From assembly GCA_002344125.1 (NCBI GenBank), contig DDTQ01000011.1:579245-643244 (forward strand): a DNA stretch of 64,000 nucleotides. The letters run 5' to 3'. The notes beneath the pieces were generated by a model, which saw nothing but the letters and a program-made list of their open reading frames with translations, had not been told where the DNA came from and did no database searches. Position 1 is the stretch's first letter; the number at the start of each line of letters is the position of its first letter. Both the position numbers and the translations under genes were made by a program. Origin of the DNA: Ignavibacteria bacterium UBA2360 (GTDB taxonomy: Bacteria; Bacteroidota; Ignavibacteria; Tepidaquicellales; OLB5). Below, one piece after another: positions 50,874-60,547 of this stretch.

Positions 50874-52343
50874 ATGAACTTCTCATATCTTGATCTGATT
50901 ATTGTTATTGTATACCTTGGTGGAGTGACCACTTATGGTATTATAAAAGGCGGCAAGCAGAAATCAGCCCGTGATTATTTTGTTAGCGATAAAGCCATTC
51001 CCTGGTGGGCTGTATGCTTCGCTATTGTTGCCACTGAAACCAGCGCGCTTACTTTTATAAGTGTTCCGGGTGTTGCGTATGTAGGCAATCTGAATTTTCT
51101 GCAGATAGCTATTGGTTATATACTTGGCAGAATTGTCGTTAGTTACTTTATGCTGCCCAAATATTACGAAGGCGAACTATTGACCGCGTACGCTTATCTT
51201 GGCAAACGATTTGGCGCTAAAACTAAAAATACTGCATCAACTGTATTTATGGTTACGCGCGTATTTGCAGATGGCGTTAGATTGTACGCAACGGCAATTC
51301 CGTTGGCGTTGCTGCTTAAGGGGTGGAATCTGTTCCCAACTGCGCCGGACTGGCAGATATATACTTATTCGATAATAATTATAGCCATAATTACCCTGGC
51401 ATATACCTATCTTGGCGGCGTTAGAGCTGTTATATGGACTGATGTAATTCAGATGTTCATTTACATTGGAGGAGGCATACTTGCTATTTATGTGCTGAGC
51501 GGTAAAATGACAATGGGTTTTGGTGAAGCTATTTCTCAGCTTGGGGCCCAGGGAAAACTGAACTTTTTTGATTTTTCGTTTGACTTCACTAAACCTTATA
51601 CAATACTTGCGAGTGTTATTGGCGGCGGATTCCTTTCTATGGCTTCACATGGTACGGATCAGTTAATAGTGCAAAGATTGCTGACTACAGATTCACTCAA
51701 ATCTTCGCAAAAGGCACTCATAACAAGCGGATTCATCGTTTTCCTGCAGTTTGCGCTCTTCTTGTTTGTGGGTTCGCTGCTTTTCATATTCTTCAACGGT
51801 GAAGCGATGAAGTCCGATGAAGTATTCCCCAAATTTATAATTAACTATATGCCCAGCGGCATATCGGGTGTAATTATCGCCGGATTACTAGCGGCGGCTA
51901 TGTCAACTCTTTCGGGATCAATTTCAGCACTCTCATCAACGCTGGTTGAAGATATTTACAAGCCGTATTTTGGTAAGGGCAAAACAGATATTCAGCTTCT
52001 TAAGGTTTCAAAAGTAATAGCTTTGATATGGTGCGCGGTTCTTGTTATGTCAGCATTCTTATTCATGAATTCATCGCAGTCTGTCGTAGTGCTGGGGCTC
52101 TCTATCGCTTCGTTCACGTACGGGGGTTTATTGGGTACATTCCTGCTTGGGGTGTTCTTCAAACGCATTTCGCAAGTGCCGGCAATATTCGGGTTTTTGT
52201 GCGGTATTACGGGAATGATATTCATAATCTATTTCACAAAGATCGCATGGACCTGGTACACTTTGATTGGTGTAACTATTACTATAATTACGGCGAATCT
52301 GATATCATTGGTAATTAAACCAAAACAGACAGCAGAAAAGTGA
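50874..52343 (+). CDS. Sodium:solute symporter family protein
   Basis: This protein of 489 residues from the ATG at 50874 (an in-frame TTG lies at 50868) has about 13 membrane helices. SSS features are YFVSDKAIPWWAVCFAIVATETSALTFISVPG (YFVSDKAIPWWA, ATETSALTFISVPG), FMVTRVFADGVRLYA, and AGLLAAAMSTLSGSISALSS, which carries the Na2 site Ser-Thr/Ser positions. It is likely a Na+-coupled uptake system for a sugar or organic acid; substrate unknown. A TATATTTG element ends only 3 bases before the ATG, so a promoter there would give a leaderless message, if it is real. Confidence 0.88.
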   Translation: MNFSYLDLIIVIVYLGGVTTYGIIKGGKQKSARDYFVSDKAIPWWAVCFAIVATETSALTFISVPGVAYVGNLNFLQIAIGYILGRIVVSYFMLPKYYEGELLTAYAYLGKRFGAKTKNTASTVFMVTRVFADGVRLYATAIPLALLLKGWNLFPTAPDWQIYTYSIIIIAIITLAYTYLGGVRAVIWTDVIQMFIYIGGGILAIYVLSGKMTMGFGEAISQLGAQGKLNFFDFSFDFTKPYTILASVIGGGFLSMASHGTDQLIVQRLLTTDSLKSSQKALITSGFIVFLQFALFLFVGSLLFIFFNGEAMKSDEVFPKFIINYMPSGISGVIIAGLLAAAMSTLSGSISALSSTLVEDIYKPYFGKGKTDIQLLKVSKVIALIWCAVLVMSAFLFMNSSQSVVVLGLSIASFTYGGLLGTFLLGVFFKRISQVPAIFGFLCGITGMIFIIYFTKIAWTWYTLIGVTITIITANLISLVIKPKQTAEK

Positions 52344-52363
52344 ACACTATATTATACTCTGTT

Positions 52364-53821
52364 TCACTCTATATGATCTATCATCTCCAGCAGCCATTGT
52401 TTACTGTGGATATTTGAGGAGAATGATTCAATCTTTTCGAGGAGTTCTTCTTTGGTGCTGCGTTTTTCGCCGGAGGCTGCCTTCATTATCTCATTATACA
52501 TTGCGGCAAAATTCAGGTAATTGCTTCTGTATGCATCGCTGATGGTTTTATTTTTATACAGGAACTGTTTATATGAATCAAGAGCAAAGCCGGCTGACTG
52601 GTAATCTCCCTTTTCAAAATATATCCTGAGGTAAAATGTTTTTATCGAAAGCTTGAACAGGAACTGGCTTAGTTTGGTTCTGTTAAGTATCTCCAGCGCT
52701 TTGTCGTAATCCTGTTTTTTATAAGCTGCAATAGCCCGCGCAAAATTTATTGCGCCTTCCCTGATATCAGGTTCAAGATCGCTGTAATGCGCTTCGGCAA
52801 ATTCTTCAGCCCACTGAACCTGGTTGATTTCAACAGAATTAATAAAAATATTCCAGAACTTCAGCAGGTTCAGGTAACCTTCTTTATATAGTTTCAGCAG
52901 GTCAAGCTCAATAGATTTGCGGTGCACTTCGTGCAGCTCTGCCCGGTATTTCGCGGAATTAAATTTTATATTATTGATACAATAAGTTTCAAGGGTAGTT
53001 ATTAAATTATAATTTGTCTGCCGGTTAAACAGTTTAGTGTGACCCATAAAGATCTTTTTAAATTCGAGGTAATCCTCCTCCTTCCCTTTAAGGGCGAGCA
53101 GCGCACGGTAATAGAATATCAAAAACACAGAATACTCCTTTTCAGAACCATTTTTCAATTTATCAAGAATAGGTTCTATATTCAAGCCTGCAAACAATTC
53201 TTTGGTAAATGAGTTATTATCCTTTATGCTGTAGTAAGTTTCATTCACCTGCATATCAATAATGTGGTTTATGAGCTTTGAAAGATAATCATACGTAAGA
53301 AGCTCCCCTTGTCTTACAACAACAGGGTAAATGCTCTCCTGCCTGTTATGTGTAAGCTCATTAAGAAAGACTTCGCTTTCGAGCCTGTAGAGATTTTCGA
53401 AAAAAAGAAAATCAAGCGAGTGTTCCTTCTGGACTTCCTTATAAGCGGCTTTAAGGTTTTTATCGTACAATGAGTCAAGATTCCGGATCCGCAATTGATG
53501 CAGGAGATACCTCATTTTTTCAGTTTTGTTATTCCGAAACCACTGCTCGGAGAGAAATTCGTGGCAAAGCTGCAGCGCGTCACTGAGGAGATTTCTCATT
53601 ACCTGGTCATTGTACTCTCCCGAAGGGAATATCTTTTGGAATAATTTTTCCTTGGTAAAATTCCTGTTCTCAAAATCAGGGTAGTATTTTTTTACCTGCT
53701 CAACGAGTTTAACTACAGAACCCGATGAATTGTGGTATGGCGAAGATACAAAATCAAAGAAACTTCTCAGTTCTTCTTTTGAGAAAGATTTGATTACATC
53801 AATTAAGTTGGTTTTAAGCAT
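52364..53821 (-). CDS. Unrecognised helical-repeat protein, paralogue 4 of 4
   Basis: This is a 485-residue soluble helical protein. Its N-terminal block has SFSKEELRSFFDFVSSPYHN, YYPDFENRNFTKEKLF, IFPSGEYNDQVMRNLLSDAL and CHEFLSEQWF; the C-terminus is KQWLLEMIDHIE. Central helices are TPR-like (AIAAYKKQDYDKALEILNR; YFEKGDYQSAGFALDSYKQF). It lies convergent to the SSS gene with 20 bases between stops. A 6-bp hairpin lies in its 5' leader (53849-53865). Function unknown. The family name is not recognised. Confidence 0.78.
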   Translation of the reverse strand: MLKTNLIDVIKSFSKEELRSFFDFVSSPYHNSSGSVVKLVEQVKKYYPDFENRNFTKEKLFQKIFPSGEYNDQVMRNLLSDALQLCHEFLSEQWFRNNKTEKMRYLLHQLRIRNLDSLYDKNLKAAYKEVQKEHSLDFLFFENLYRLESEVFLNELTHNRQESIYPVVVRQGELLTYDYLSKLINHIIDMQVNETYYSIKDNNSFTKELFAGLNIEPILDKLKNGSEKEYSVFLIFYYRALLALKGKEEDYLEFKKIFMGHTKLFNRQTNYNLITTLETYCINNIKFNSAKYRAELHEVHRKSIELDLLKLYKEGYLNLLKFWNIFINSVEINQVQWAEEFAEAHYSDLEPDIREGAINFARAIAAYKKQDYDKALEILNRTKLSQFLFKLSIKTFYLRIYFEKGDYQSAGFALDSYKQFLYKNKTISDAYRSNYLNFAAMYNEIMKAASGEKRSTKEELLEKIESFSSNIHSKQWLLEMIDHIE

Positions 53822-54133
53822 AATTTAATTACAGGTATTTTTCTTGAAACAGCCATAAAGGCTGTATTTTCATTAGTTTGCTAAGAACAAAAATGATTTT
53901 TGAATGAGCCTACAGGTTACAAGTTAACAAAACTTTTAATCTAAAAAAAAGTTATTACAAATCATACATTTTTACGTTCAGAAAATGCCAAAAATGAGCC
54001 GGAATTCAAAAATCCACAGCCGAGAAATATGTTTGCTGTGTTAATATGTGAGTTATTTGGATAAGTATCAGGTTACATAGACAAATTGTTCTAATTGAAT
54101 GGGCAGGCAAAGAACTGCTATTTTTGAAGAGTA
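53822..54133. other. 312-base intergenic region between divergent genes
   Basis: It holds a perfect hairpin ACAGCC-ATAAA-GGCTGT (53849-53865), which lies in the 5' leader of paralogue 4. The remainder is AT-rich; it must contain promoters for both divergent genes, but I see no TAnnTTTG match. Confidence 0.5.
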
Positions 54134-54376
54134 ATGAAGAACAGGAGCAGAATGAATAAATCAGGAAAGAGTGAAGATACCAAAGATGGCGGCGGATCGT
54201 TTGAAACGGTTATGGATGAACTTTATTATTCACACCTGCTTGAACTTCTTTTCGATCACGGAAGTGGCAGCCCCGAGCTGCAACAAACTCAGAAAACCGA
54301 AAAGCGAAATATGAAAAAAAATAAAATAAAAAAACCAATAAATAAATTTATAAAATCAAAGGGAGCAAAAAAATGA
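54134..54376 (+). CDS. Small hydrophilic protein coupled to a T9SS cargo gene
   Basis: This 80-residue protein has no signal and no membrane helix. A Gly/Ser region (KDGGGSFETVMDELYYSHLLELLFDHG) is followed by a Lys/Asn-rich tail. The stop overlaps the next gene's start (ATGA at 54373-54376), so the two are translationally coupled. Not recognised; it may be a real small protein or an upstream regulatory frame. Confidence 0.45.
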   Translation: MKNRSRMNKSGKSEDTKDGGGSFETVMDELYYSHLLELLFDHGSGSPELQQTQKTEKRNMKKNKIKKPINKFIKSKGAKK

Positions 54377-55599
54377 AGATCATTAAATTACTTTTTCTGG
54401 TTATACTGATATGCACATCAGCAAATTCACAATGGGTACAGCAAAACACCCCCGATAACACAAGCTGGTATTATGACCTTGAAGCCATAACCCAGAATAC
54501 TGTTTACTGCGCAGGCGGAAAAGTTATAAAAACGGTAAACGGCGGAACAACATGGAGCCCGCTGACCATTGCGGGTTACACTTCCACTGTGTGGGGAATA
54601 TCATTTTACAATTCTACAACCGGCTGGGGCTGCGGATTTACAGGTAAGATATTTAAGACTGTAAATGGCGGCGGCCAGTGGACTACAGTTACGGTTGGCA
54701 CCGAAGCCTTCAGGGATATCGTGTTTGCGAACCAATCAACAGGCCTGGTGTGCGGTGATATTGGCAGATTGTACAAATCTACCAACGGCGGGGATAACTG
54801 GACTGCGAAGAACCCCGGCACAACTTTGATGCTGCGGTGTATAACCAATTACAATGCCAGTCACTTCTGGATAGGCGGCGGAAGCGGTTCTGACGGTATA
54901 ATTGTTAAATCTACTAACAGCGGAGACAGCTGGGAGACAATGCAGACTTTTGAAAGACCAATAAAGAAGATTCAGTTTGTAAATTCCACTACAGGATTTG
55001 CAGCCAGCGACAGCAGGGTATATAAATCCACAAACGGCGGAGCTAACTGGGTAGATATTAACCTTCCTACTTCGGGTTATTTCCTGACATTTCATATGGC
55101 TAATGCCAATGTAGGATATGCATCTAACTGGGATAATACATACAAAACCCTTGATGGGGGTGCAACATGGTTTGAACAGAATACAGTATTACCAACTACT
55201 TCAATGCATGATATAGAATTTGCACCGGGCAGTACCTCGATTGGCTGGATGTGCGGATCAGACGGAGCTATGGTATATACTAACAACAGTGGCGGCAATG
55301 CTATTGGGATTGAACCAATTTCAGGCAGCGTGCCCGAAAATTATTCATTGGGTCAGAACTTTCCAAACCCGTTCAACCCAACAACCAATATAAGATTGAA
55401 TGTTCCCAAAAGTGGTTTTGTAAAGCTGACAGTATTTGATATGACAGGCAGGGAAACAGCCGTACTTGTTAACGAAAATCTGAGCGCAGGAGAGTACAAC
55501 GTGGATTTTAACGCTGCCGCTTTGACAAGCGGGGTGTATTTCTACCGCGTTGAAGCGGGCAGCTTTACAGATGTTAAAAAAATGATGCTTGTGAAATAA
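54373..55599 (+). CDS. Secreted YCF48/BNR-like propeller with T9SS sorting domain
   Basis: This 408-residue protein has a signal peptide (1-19, CTSANSQ) and about seven repeats of the type VIKTVNGGTTW / YKSTNGGDNW / TGWGCGFTGKIFKTVNGG, as in YCF48/sortilin-like propellers. The final 85 residues are a T9SS type A sorting domain with NFPNPFNPTTNIRL, VFDMTGRETAVLV, SGVYFYRVE and FTDVKKMMLVK, very close to that of the 26823 gene. It should be secreted by T9SS. No catalytic motif; binding role likely. The next gene begins 30 bases after its stop. Confidence 0.87.
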   Translation: MKIIKLLFLVILICTSANSQWVQQNTPDNTSWYYDLEAITQNTVYCAGGKVIKTVNGGTTWSPLTIAGYTSTVWGISFYNSTTGWGCGFTGKIFKTVNGGGQWTTVTVGTEAFRDIVFANQSTGLVCGDIGRLYKSTNGGDNWTAKNPGTTLMLRCITNYNASHFWIGGGSGSDGIIVKSTNSGDSWETMQTFERPIKKIQFVNSTTGFAASDSRVYKSTNGGANWVDINLPTSGYFLTFHMANANVGYASNWDNTYKTLDGGATWFEQNTVLPTTSMHDIEFAPGSTSIGWMCGSDGAMVYTNNSGGNAIGIEPISGSVPENYSLGQNFPNPFNPTTNIRLNVPKSGFVKLTVFDMTGRETAVLVNENLSAGEYNVDFNAAALTSGVYFYRVEAGSFTDVKKMMLVK

Positions 55600-55629
55600 A
55601 TAAAACTATAAAAGGAAGATTTGGGATAA

Positions 55630-56787
55630 ATGAAACTGAGAAAAACCAATAAGTTTGTATATATATTAGCATTTATCTTCGCTGGCTTTTTATCATCATG
55701 CGGTGAAGAGGGTATAAATAACATCCAATCAAACGATCCTGTGTTCAGCATGGATAAGTTTGAGAAAAATTTAAGAGCTTCGCTTGATGGTTCAACTGTT
55801 GGGTATGTGTATGCGATAAATTTGAGCGGGCAGCTGAACCGCTCGGGTGATTCAGGTTTCGCGCGGACTTCGCTTGACGGACAGATACTTCAGTCGGCAT
55901 CAAAAAGAATGAACATTGCCTCAATTACAAAAACAATAACGGCGGTTGCGGTGCTGCAGCTTCTGGAAAGAAGGAATTTGACTATAGACTCCTTAATTGC
56001 GCCATGGCTTCCCCCTGACTGGAGTTTAGGAACCGGTGTAAGCAGTTTGACGTTTAAAAGTTTGCTCACCCACCGTACCGGTTTCAATACCGCCAATTCA
56101 AACTTTAACGCAACACTTTCTTTCAACGCATTAAGAGATTCTGTAGCAACGGGCTGTATAAATCCGCAATCTCATTTATATATGAATATGAATTACGCGC
56201 TTTTCAGGGTTATAATACCGGCATTATGGAAGGGTTTACCCGGGGCGCCCGGCATAAGTGAAATAAACGCATCATCAGCCACATTTTTCTACAGACTATA
56301 CATACAGCAGGAAATTTTCGATAAGTTAGGTGTGCTGAATGCGGATTGCGTAAGTCCATCCGGTGAACAGCCAACTTTGTTCTACACCAATGCTGCAAAT
56401 ACACCCGGAGTTGATTACGGCGACTGGACATTGATATGCGGCGGCGGCGGTTACTACCTATCGGCAATTGATCTTGCGAATTTTCTTGCAAACATCAGGT
56501 ATAATAATAATATTCTTTCAGCGGTAAACAGGGATATTATGAGGAATAACTATATCGGGTGGTCTGAACTAGGAACTCTAAACGGCGAACACGGAGAGTA
56601 TTTTAATCACGGGGGTTCAATTAACAGCACCGGACCCGCGGGCGGTAACCAGGGCAATATGAGAGGACTTATTGTTCAGTTTCCCAATAATGTGGATTTG
56701 GCCGTAATGACAAATTCAGAAATAGGAGCGGCGGATTTGAGCATAAGAACAATTGTTCTGAACGCATATGATAATGCATGGGAATAG
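55630..56787 (+). CDS. Serine beta-lactamase-like hydrolase (class C type), lipoprotein
   Basis: This 385-residue protein has a lipoprotein signal (FAGFLSSC, Cys24) and the class C beta-lactamase/DD-peptidase fold. The nucleophile motif SITK is at 98-101, the YxN equivalent is YMN at 184-186 (in YMNMNYALF), and the third motif is HGG at 327-329. These enzymes act as esterases, peptidases or beta-lactamases; an outer membrane-anchored DD-peptidase or esterase is most likely. A ribosome-binding site AAAGGAAG precedes it. It probably shares a transcript with the T9SS cargo gene upstream. Confidence 0.85.
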   Translation: MKLRKTNKFVYILAFIFAGFLSSCGEEGINNIQSNDPVFSMDKFEKNLRASLDGSTVGYVYAINLSGQLNRSGDSGFARTSLDGQILQSASKRMNIASITKTITAVAVLQLLERRNLTIDSLIAPWLPPDWSLGTGVSSLTFKSLLTHRTGFNTANSNFNATLSFNALRDSVATGCINPQSHLYMNMNYALFRVIIPALWKGLPGAPGISEINASSATFFYRLYIQQEIFDKLGVLNADCVSPSGEQPTLFYTNAANTPGVDYGDWTLICGGGGYYLSAIDLANFLANIRYNNNILSAVNRDIMRNNYIGWSELGTLNGEHGEYFNHGGSINSTGPAGGNQGNMRGLIVQFPNNVDLAVMTNSEIGAADLSIRTIVLNAYDNAWE

Positions 56788-56833
56788 TGTTTCATTAAAT
56801 TGAGATAGTATTTACCTGACGGTAAATACGCCG

Positions 56834-56871
56834 CAGGACTTTCCCGAATGGGAGAGTCCTGATTTTTTTTT
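56834..56871 (+). terminator. Terminator after the beta-lactamase-like gene
   Basis: CAGGACTTTCCC / GGGAGAGTCCTG with a GAAT loop (one internal mismatch), followed by TTTTTTTT. It separates the convergent genes ending at 56787 and 56886. Confidence 0.88.
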
Positions 56872-56885
56872 CACACAGGTGGTAC

Positions 56886-57545
56886 TTATTTATTGAGGTA
56901 AGCAAGCTCATAGCTGCCATCGGAATAAATGACAAGATGCTCCGCATCGGGTGAATACTCTACAAACCTTCCGCCGGGGTATCTTTCCTGGTAATCCATG
57001 TTCAGCCAAACCGTACCATTTGAATCGTAGTGGTAATTCAGATATTTCACACGCGTTCTTGAACCCTTTTCTTCATAGTATGCATCAATACCTCTTTGGA
57101 TATCTTTCAGCTCATCCTTTGTGAGATCCTTTCCCAAATACACTTCGGGGTACGCATGGCCCGAAACGCAAACAATACGACCTTCACCTCCAAGCGATTT
57201 TATAAGCGAAACCATCAGGGTTGCATAGTCATCACAATCTCCGGAATATGTATAAACAGATACACCGGCTTTTTCGAAGTATTCCATTCCGCCGGGGTCA
57301 CGCTGATAGTTCCAGTTCCTGAACACGTTATCAAAAATGGCGCAAACACTTCGGATGAATTCTTCATCCTTATGAATTTCGGTCAGCTCCGCGGCCTTTT
57401 TCTTTATAGCAAAATGATCAGGCTCAATGGCAGCGGCAATTCCCATAGCGGTCAGCGCCTCCACCTGGCTTTTGGTGAACTGACTGTAGATCTGTAAACT
57501 GCAGATCTGTAAAACGATAAATAATAGTAATATATTTTTTTTCAT
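56886..57545 (-). CDS. Secreted transglutaminase-like cysteine protease-fold protein
   Basis: This 219-residue protein has a signal peptide (1-21, LQIYSQ). The transglutaminase-like triad is visible: Cys104 in SGDCDDYATL, His130 in VSGHAYPEV, and Asp184 in WLNMDYQ. The remaining region YPGGRFVEY resembles known family members. Such proteins are papain-like hydrolases, or peptide/amide-modifying enzymes, acting in the periplasm or outside. The substrate is unknown. It is a single gene, with a long AT-rich region upstream. Confidence 0.83.
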   Translation of the reverse strand: MKKNILLLFIVLQICSLQIYSQFTKSQVEALTAMGIAAAIEPDHFAIKKKAAELTEIHKDEEFIRSVCAIFDNVFRNWNYQRDPGGMEYFEKAGVSVYTYSGDCDDYATLMVSLIKSLGGEGRIVCVSGHAYPEVYLGKDLTKDELKDIQRGIDAYYEEKGSRTRVKYLNYHYDSNGTVWLNMDYQERYPGGRFVEYSPDAEHLVIYSDGSYELAYLNK

Positions 57546-57766
57546 AGTTCATGTACAGCAATATGATAACCTTTCGTTCTATATAGAGAGTTCCTTTTAT
57601 ATTGTTTCAAAATGTAAATATCTAAGCGTATAAAAATTAATTACATTTCATTAAACCTTTTGAAATTCCCTGTGTCTTATTGATACAAAAAGGTTATAAC
57701 CACCTAATAAACAGTAAAAACTGGGTAAAAACAACAAAAAACCAGAAAAATTTTAAAGGAGAAAAA

Positions 57767-58759
57767 ATGTTAACTAAACTAAAACCATCAGGAAAGGCGT
57801 TTGTAATAGTGATCGCGGCTGTGTTTTCGCTGTATCTGGCCGCCTGTAACGATAACTCTGTGGAAGAATCCCAGACAGATGACCAGTATATTTCTGAAAT
57901 AATTACCAATGGTTACTCAAATCCGAATGCTGAAGATGATGATCTCTTGAAGGCTGAGATAACAGATTTTGATGATGGCGGAGCCGTTCCGGATTTTGAA
58001 GGCGGCGATACACCCATTGATTCCTTAATGAGGTGGGGCAGAATTGTAACAGGTTCAAGCGTAAATGTTACAATAACATCAGAAGGCGACAGCCTGAAAA
58101 TTGCGAACATTACAAGAACAATTACAGGTAATTATGTGATTGTAGGCATTGTTGGCGGAACAGTTGATACAATAATAAAACCATACACACAGGAATTCCG
58201 CAGAATTGCTCTGTTTAAAAGAGTTGGGCGCAATCCAAGGCCAAGACATAACTGGAGGATGTACAAAGTTTCGATGGTTGACGGCAACACAACATCACCG
58301 CAGAACAGCAATGATCATATCCAGATGCAGCAGATACAGGTTTATGTGAACGGAACATTGAGCTATACGTTTGCGGGTCCAGATTTCACGCAGAACCAGT
58401 TCATTACTAAAAGACCTCCGCGCTGGGAAGGGGAAGGGATCCCCGAAGTGAACGCCGGTGACCAGGTTAGATTTGTAGTTTCCGCATACTCAACCAAGCC
58501 CGAGCAGGATATAGTTGCATGGCACTGGGGCAAACGTAATTTTGGTTTTCACAGGGAGCCGTTCGTTATGACAAGCGAAACACCAAGCGGTGCAGGCTGG
58601 TTAAGAACATTCGATAAAACATTCACAATCCATGCAGGTCATAACCGCGGCAGATTTAACGGATTCATAAGCGCTTCAACACGTATGTCACTTTATGATG
58701 ATTCACCAACTGAATTTGCAAGTGATGCCGTGGGAACACCATACAGGGTAAGACCGTAG
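57767..58759 (+). CDS. Predicted lipoprotein, unknown
   Basis: This 330-residue protein from the ATG at 57767, after AAAGGAG, has a lipoprotein signal (FSLYLAAC|NDN, Cys26) followed by an acidic linker (AEDDDLLKAEITDFDDGG). The mature chain is beta-rich, with RRIALFKRVGRNPRPRHNWR, VYVNGTLSYTF, and a second half with AWHWGKRNFGFHREPF. I do not recognise a family. The open frame upstream of the ATG reads into AT-rich non-coding sequence. Transcribed alone, with a strong terminator after it. Confidence 0.72.
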   Translation: MLTKLKPSGKAFVIVIAAVFSLYLAACNDNSVEESQTDDQYISEIITNGYSNPNAEDDDLLKAEITDFDDGGAVPDFEGGDTPIDSLMRWGRIVTGSSVNVTITSEGDSLKIANITRTITGNYVIVGIVGGTVDTIIKPYTQEFRRIALFKRVGRNPRPRHNWRMYKVSMVDGNTTSPQNSNDHIQMQQIQVYVNGTLSYTFAGPDFTQNQFITKRPPRWEGEGIPEVNAGDQVRFVVSAYSTKPEQDIVAWHWGKRNFGFHREPFVMTSETPSGAGWLRTFDKTFTIHAGHNRGRFNGFISASTRMSLYDDSPTEFASDAVGTPYRVRP

Positions 58760-58827
58760 CAATACTTCAATTCTTTGTGATTAATGCGGGTTGAATTTTC
58801 AACCTGTTAGATGTAAAACAGTAAATA

Positions 58828-58861
58828 AAGCCTTCCGGTATCCCCCCGGAAGGCTTTTTTA
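58828..58861 (+). terminator. Rho-independent terminator
   Basis: A perfect 11-bp stem AAGCCTTCCGG / CCGGAAGGCTT with a 7-base loop, followed by TTTT. Confidence 0.92.
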
Positions 58862-59041
58862 TTTAGCCGGGCTGATTCCTTTATTCTGTAATTAATTGAA
58901 ATTATTTAGATTAAACCCATCCCTACAGTGTATTAGTTAATGATAATAGCTATAATTTTCCTCTTTACTTACCTAATATTGCTAACTATATTGGTTATAA
59001 CTTCAATAACATAGTTTTCATAAATCTTTAAGGGGGAAGTT

Positions 59042-60406
59042 ATGAAAAAGAATTCTATTACTAAGCTGCTTGTAGCGGCAATACTTGTTTTGTTTTTAAC
59101 ATTCACAACAACAGATCTGCTTTCGCAAAACTGGTCTGCCTGCGGAACAGGTTCAAACAATGTTGTAAGAGCGCTCACCACTTTCAGCGGGCAGCTTATA
59201 GCCGCAGGTGACTTTACAACTATTGGCGGAATAGGCGCAAACCGAATAGCCTCATGGAACGGAACATCATGGAGCGCAATGGGTCTTGGTACCAACGGAA
59301 GAGTATCAGCGCTGCTGGTAGTGAGCGGTGAGCTGATCGTTGCGGGAGATTTTTCACAGGTGGGTGGTGTGAGCGCCGGAAGGATAGCGAAATGGAACGG
59401 CGCAAACTGGCTGCTTTTCGGAAGTAACCAAACATTCAACAATGATATATATTCTCTGGCACTTTATAACAACGAGCTGTATGCGGCGGGAAGTTTTACA
59501 AGTATTGGCGGCAACAACAGAAGCAGGATAGCTAAATGGAACGGTTCAACATGGGAATCAGTTGGACTTGGATTAAACGGTACAGCCAGAACATTGAAGG
59601 TATATAACAACTCGCTGATTGTTGGCGGTGAGTTTACCACAGCGGGCGGAATAAATGCTAACCGGATCGCTTCATGGAACGGAACATCATGGTCTGCCCT
59701 AGGCCTGGGAGTAAATAATGCTGTATATGCGCTTGAGCTTTTTAACAGCGAACTCATTGTTGGAGGAAGTTTCACAACAGTAGGCGGTGTATCAGTTAAC
59801 CGCATTGTCAAATGGAACGGGAGCTGGTCTGCCTTGGGTACAGGTACAAACAACAACGTGTTTTCGCTGAATACAAGCGGGGGATTCCTTTACACGGGGG
59901 GTGAGTTTACTACAGCCGGGGGTATCAGCGCTAACAGAATAGCAAGATGGAACGGCGCGAACTGGTCAGCAATGGGTTCAGGAATGTCCGGGGGTGACCC
60001 AATTGAAGTGCTTGCTATTGCAGTGTACTCAACGCTGCCGTATGCCGGCGGTGATTTCAATTCAGCAGGCGGAACTACGGTTAACAATATTACGAAGTGG
60101 GGTTCCCCCACCGGTATAGAACCAATTGCCACAGGATTGCCTGAAAAGTATTCACTCGGACAGAATTTCCCAAACCCGTTTAATCCGGTAACAAAGATCC
60201 GGTTTGAACTACCTTCGGCAGGATTAACTTCTTTGGTTGTTTATGATAATCTTGGCAGGGTTATTGAAGAGCCGTTAAACGAAGAGCTTTCGGGGGGAGT
60301 TTATGAGATAAACTTCGAAGCCTCAAAATATTCCAGCGGTATATATTATTACGAACTTTCATCCGGTAACTTCAGGGATGTAAAGAAGATGACATTGATA
60401 AAATAG
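59042..60406 (+). CDS. Secreted repeat protein (WNG-type propeller) with T9SS sorting domain
   Basis: This 454-residue protein begins with a signal peptide (1-29, TDLLSQ) and holds about seven repeats of roughly 45 residues with the core GGxFTTxGGxxANRIAxWNGxxWSAxGxG, for example IASWNGTSWSALGLG. The repeat differs from the BNR type of the other cargo proteins and resembles a Kelch-like or delta-60-like propeller. The final 85 residues are a T9SS type A sorting domain: NFPNPFNPVTKIRF, VVYDNLGRVI, SSGIYYYEL, KKMTLIK. Exported by T9SS. No catalytic motif seen. Confidence 0.87.
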   Translation: MKKNSITKLLVAAILVLFLTFTTTDLLSQNWSACGTGSNNVVRALTTFSGQLIAAGDFTTIGGIGANRIASWNGTSWSAMGLGTNGRVSALLVVSGELIVAGDFSQVGGVSAGRIAKWNGANWLLFGSNQTFNNDIYSLALYNNELYAAGSFTSIGGNNRSRIAKWNGSTWESVGLGLNGTARTLKVYNNSLIVGGEFTTAGGINANRIASWNGTSWSALGLGVNNAVYALELFNSELIVGGSFTTVGGVSVNRIVKWNGSWSALGTGTNNNVFSLNTSGGFLYTGGEFTTAGGISANRIARWNGANWSAMGSGMSGGDPIEVLAIAVYSTLPYAGGDFNSAGGTTVNNITKWGSPTGIEPIATGLPEKYSLGQNFPNPFNPVTKIRFELPSAGLTSLVVYDNLGRVIEEPLNEELSGGVYEINFEASKYSSGIYYYELSSGNFRDVKKMTLIK

Positions 60407-60436
60407 AGTTATCGATCGCGAAATGAATAGATCTTT

Positions 60437-60468
60437 ACCCGGTTTTCCGTAAGGAAAGCCGGGTTTTC
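60437..60468 (+). terminator. Rho-independent terminator
   Basis: A 12-bp stem ACCCGGTTTTCC / GGAAAGCCGGGT with one G-T pair and a GTAA loop, followed by TTTC and a T-rich tract. Confidence 0.82.
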
Positions 60469-60547
60469 ATTTTACAGAATTGTTAGGTTCTTAACAACTT
60501 AACACAATCTTAACTATATAATTATATGAGATTTATCATGCATTTTT

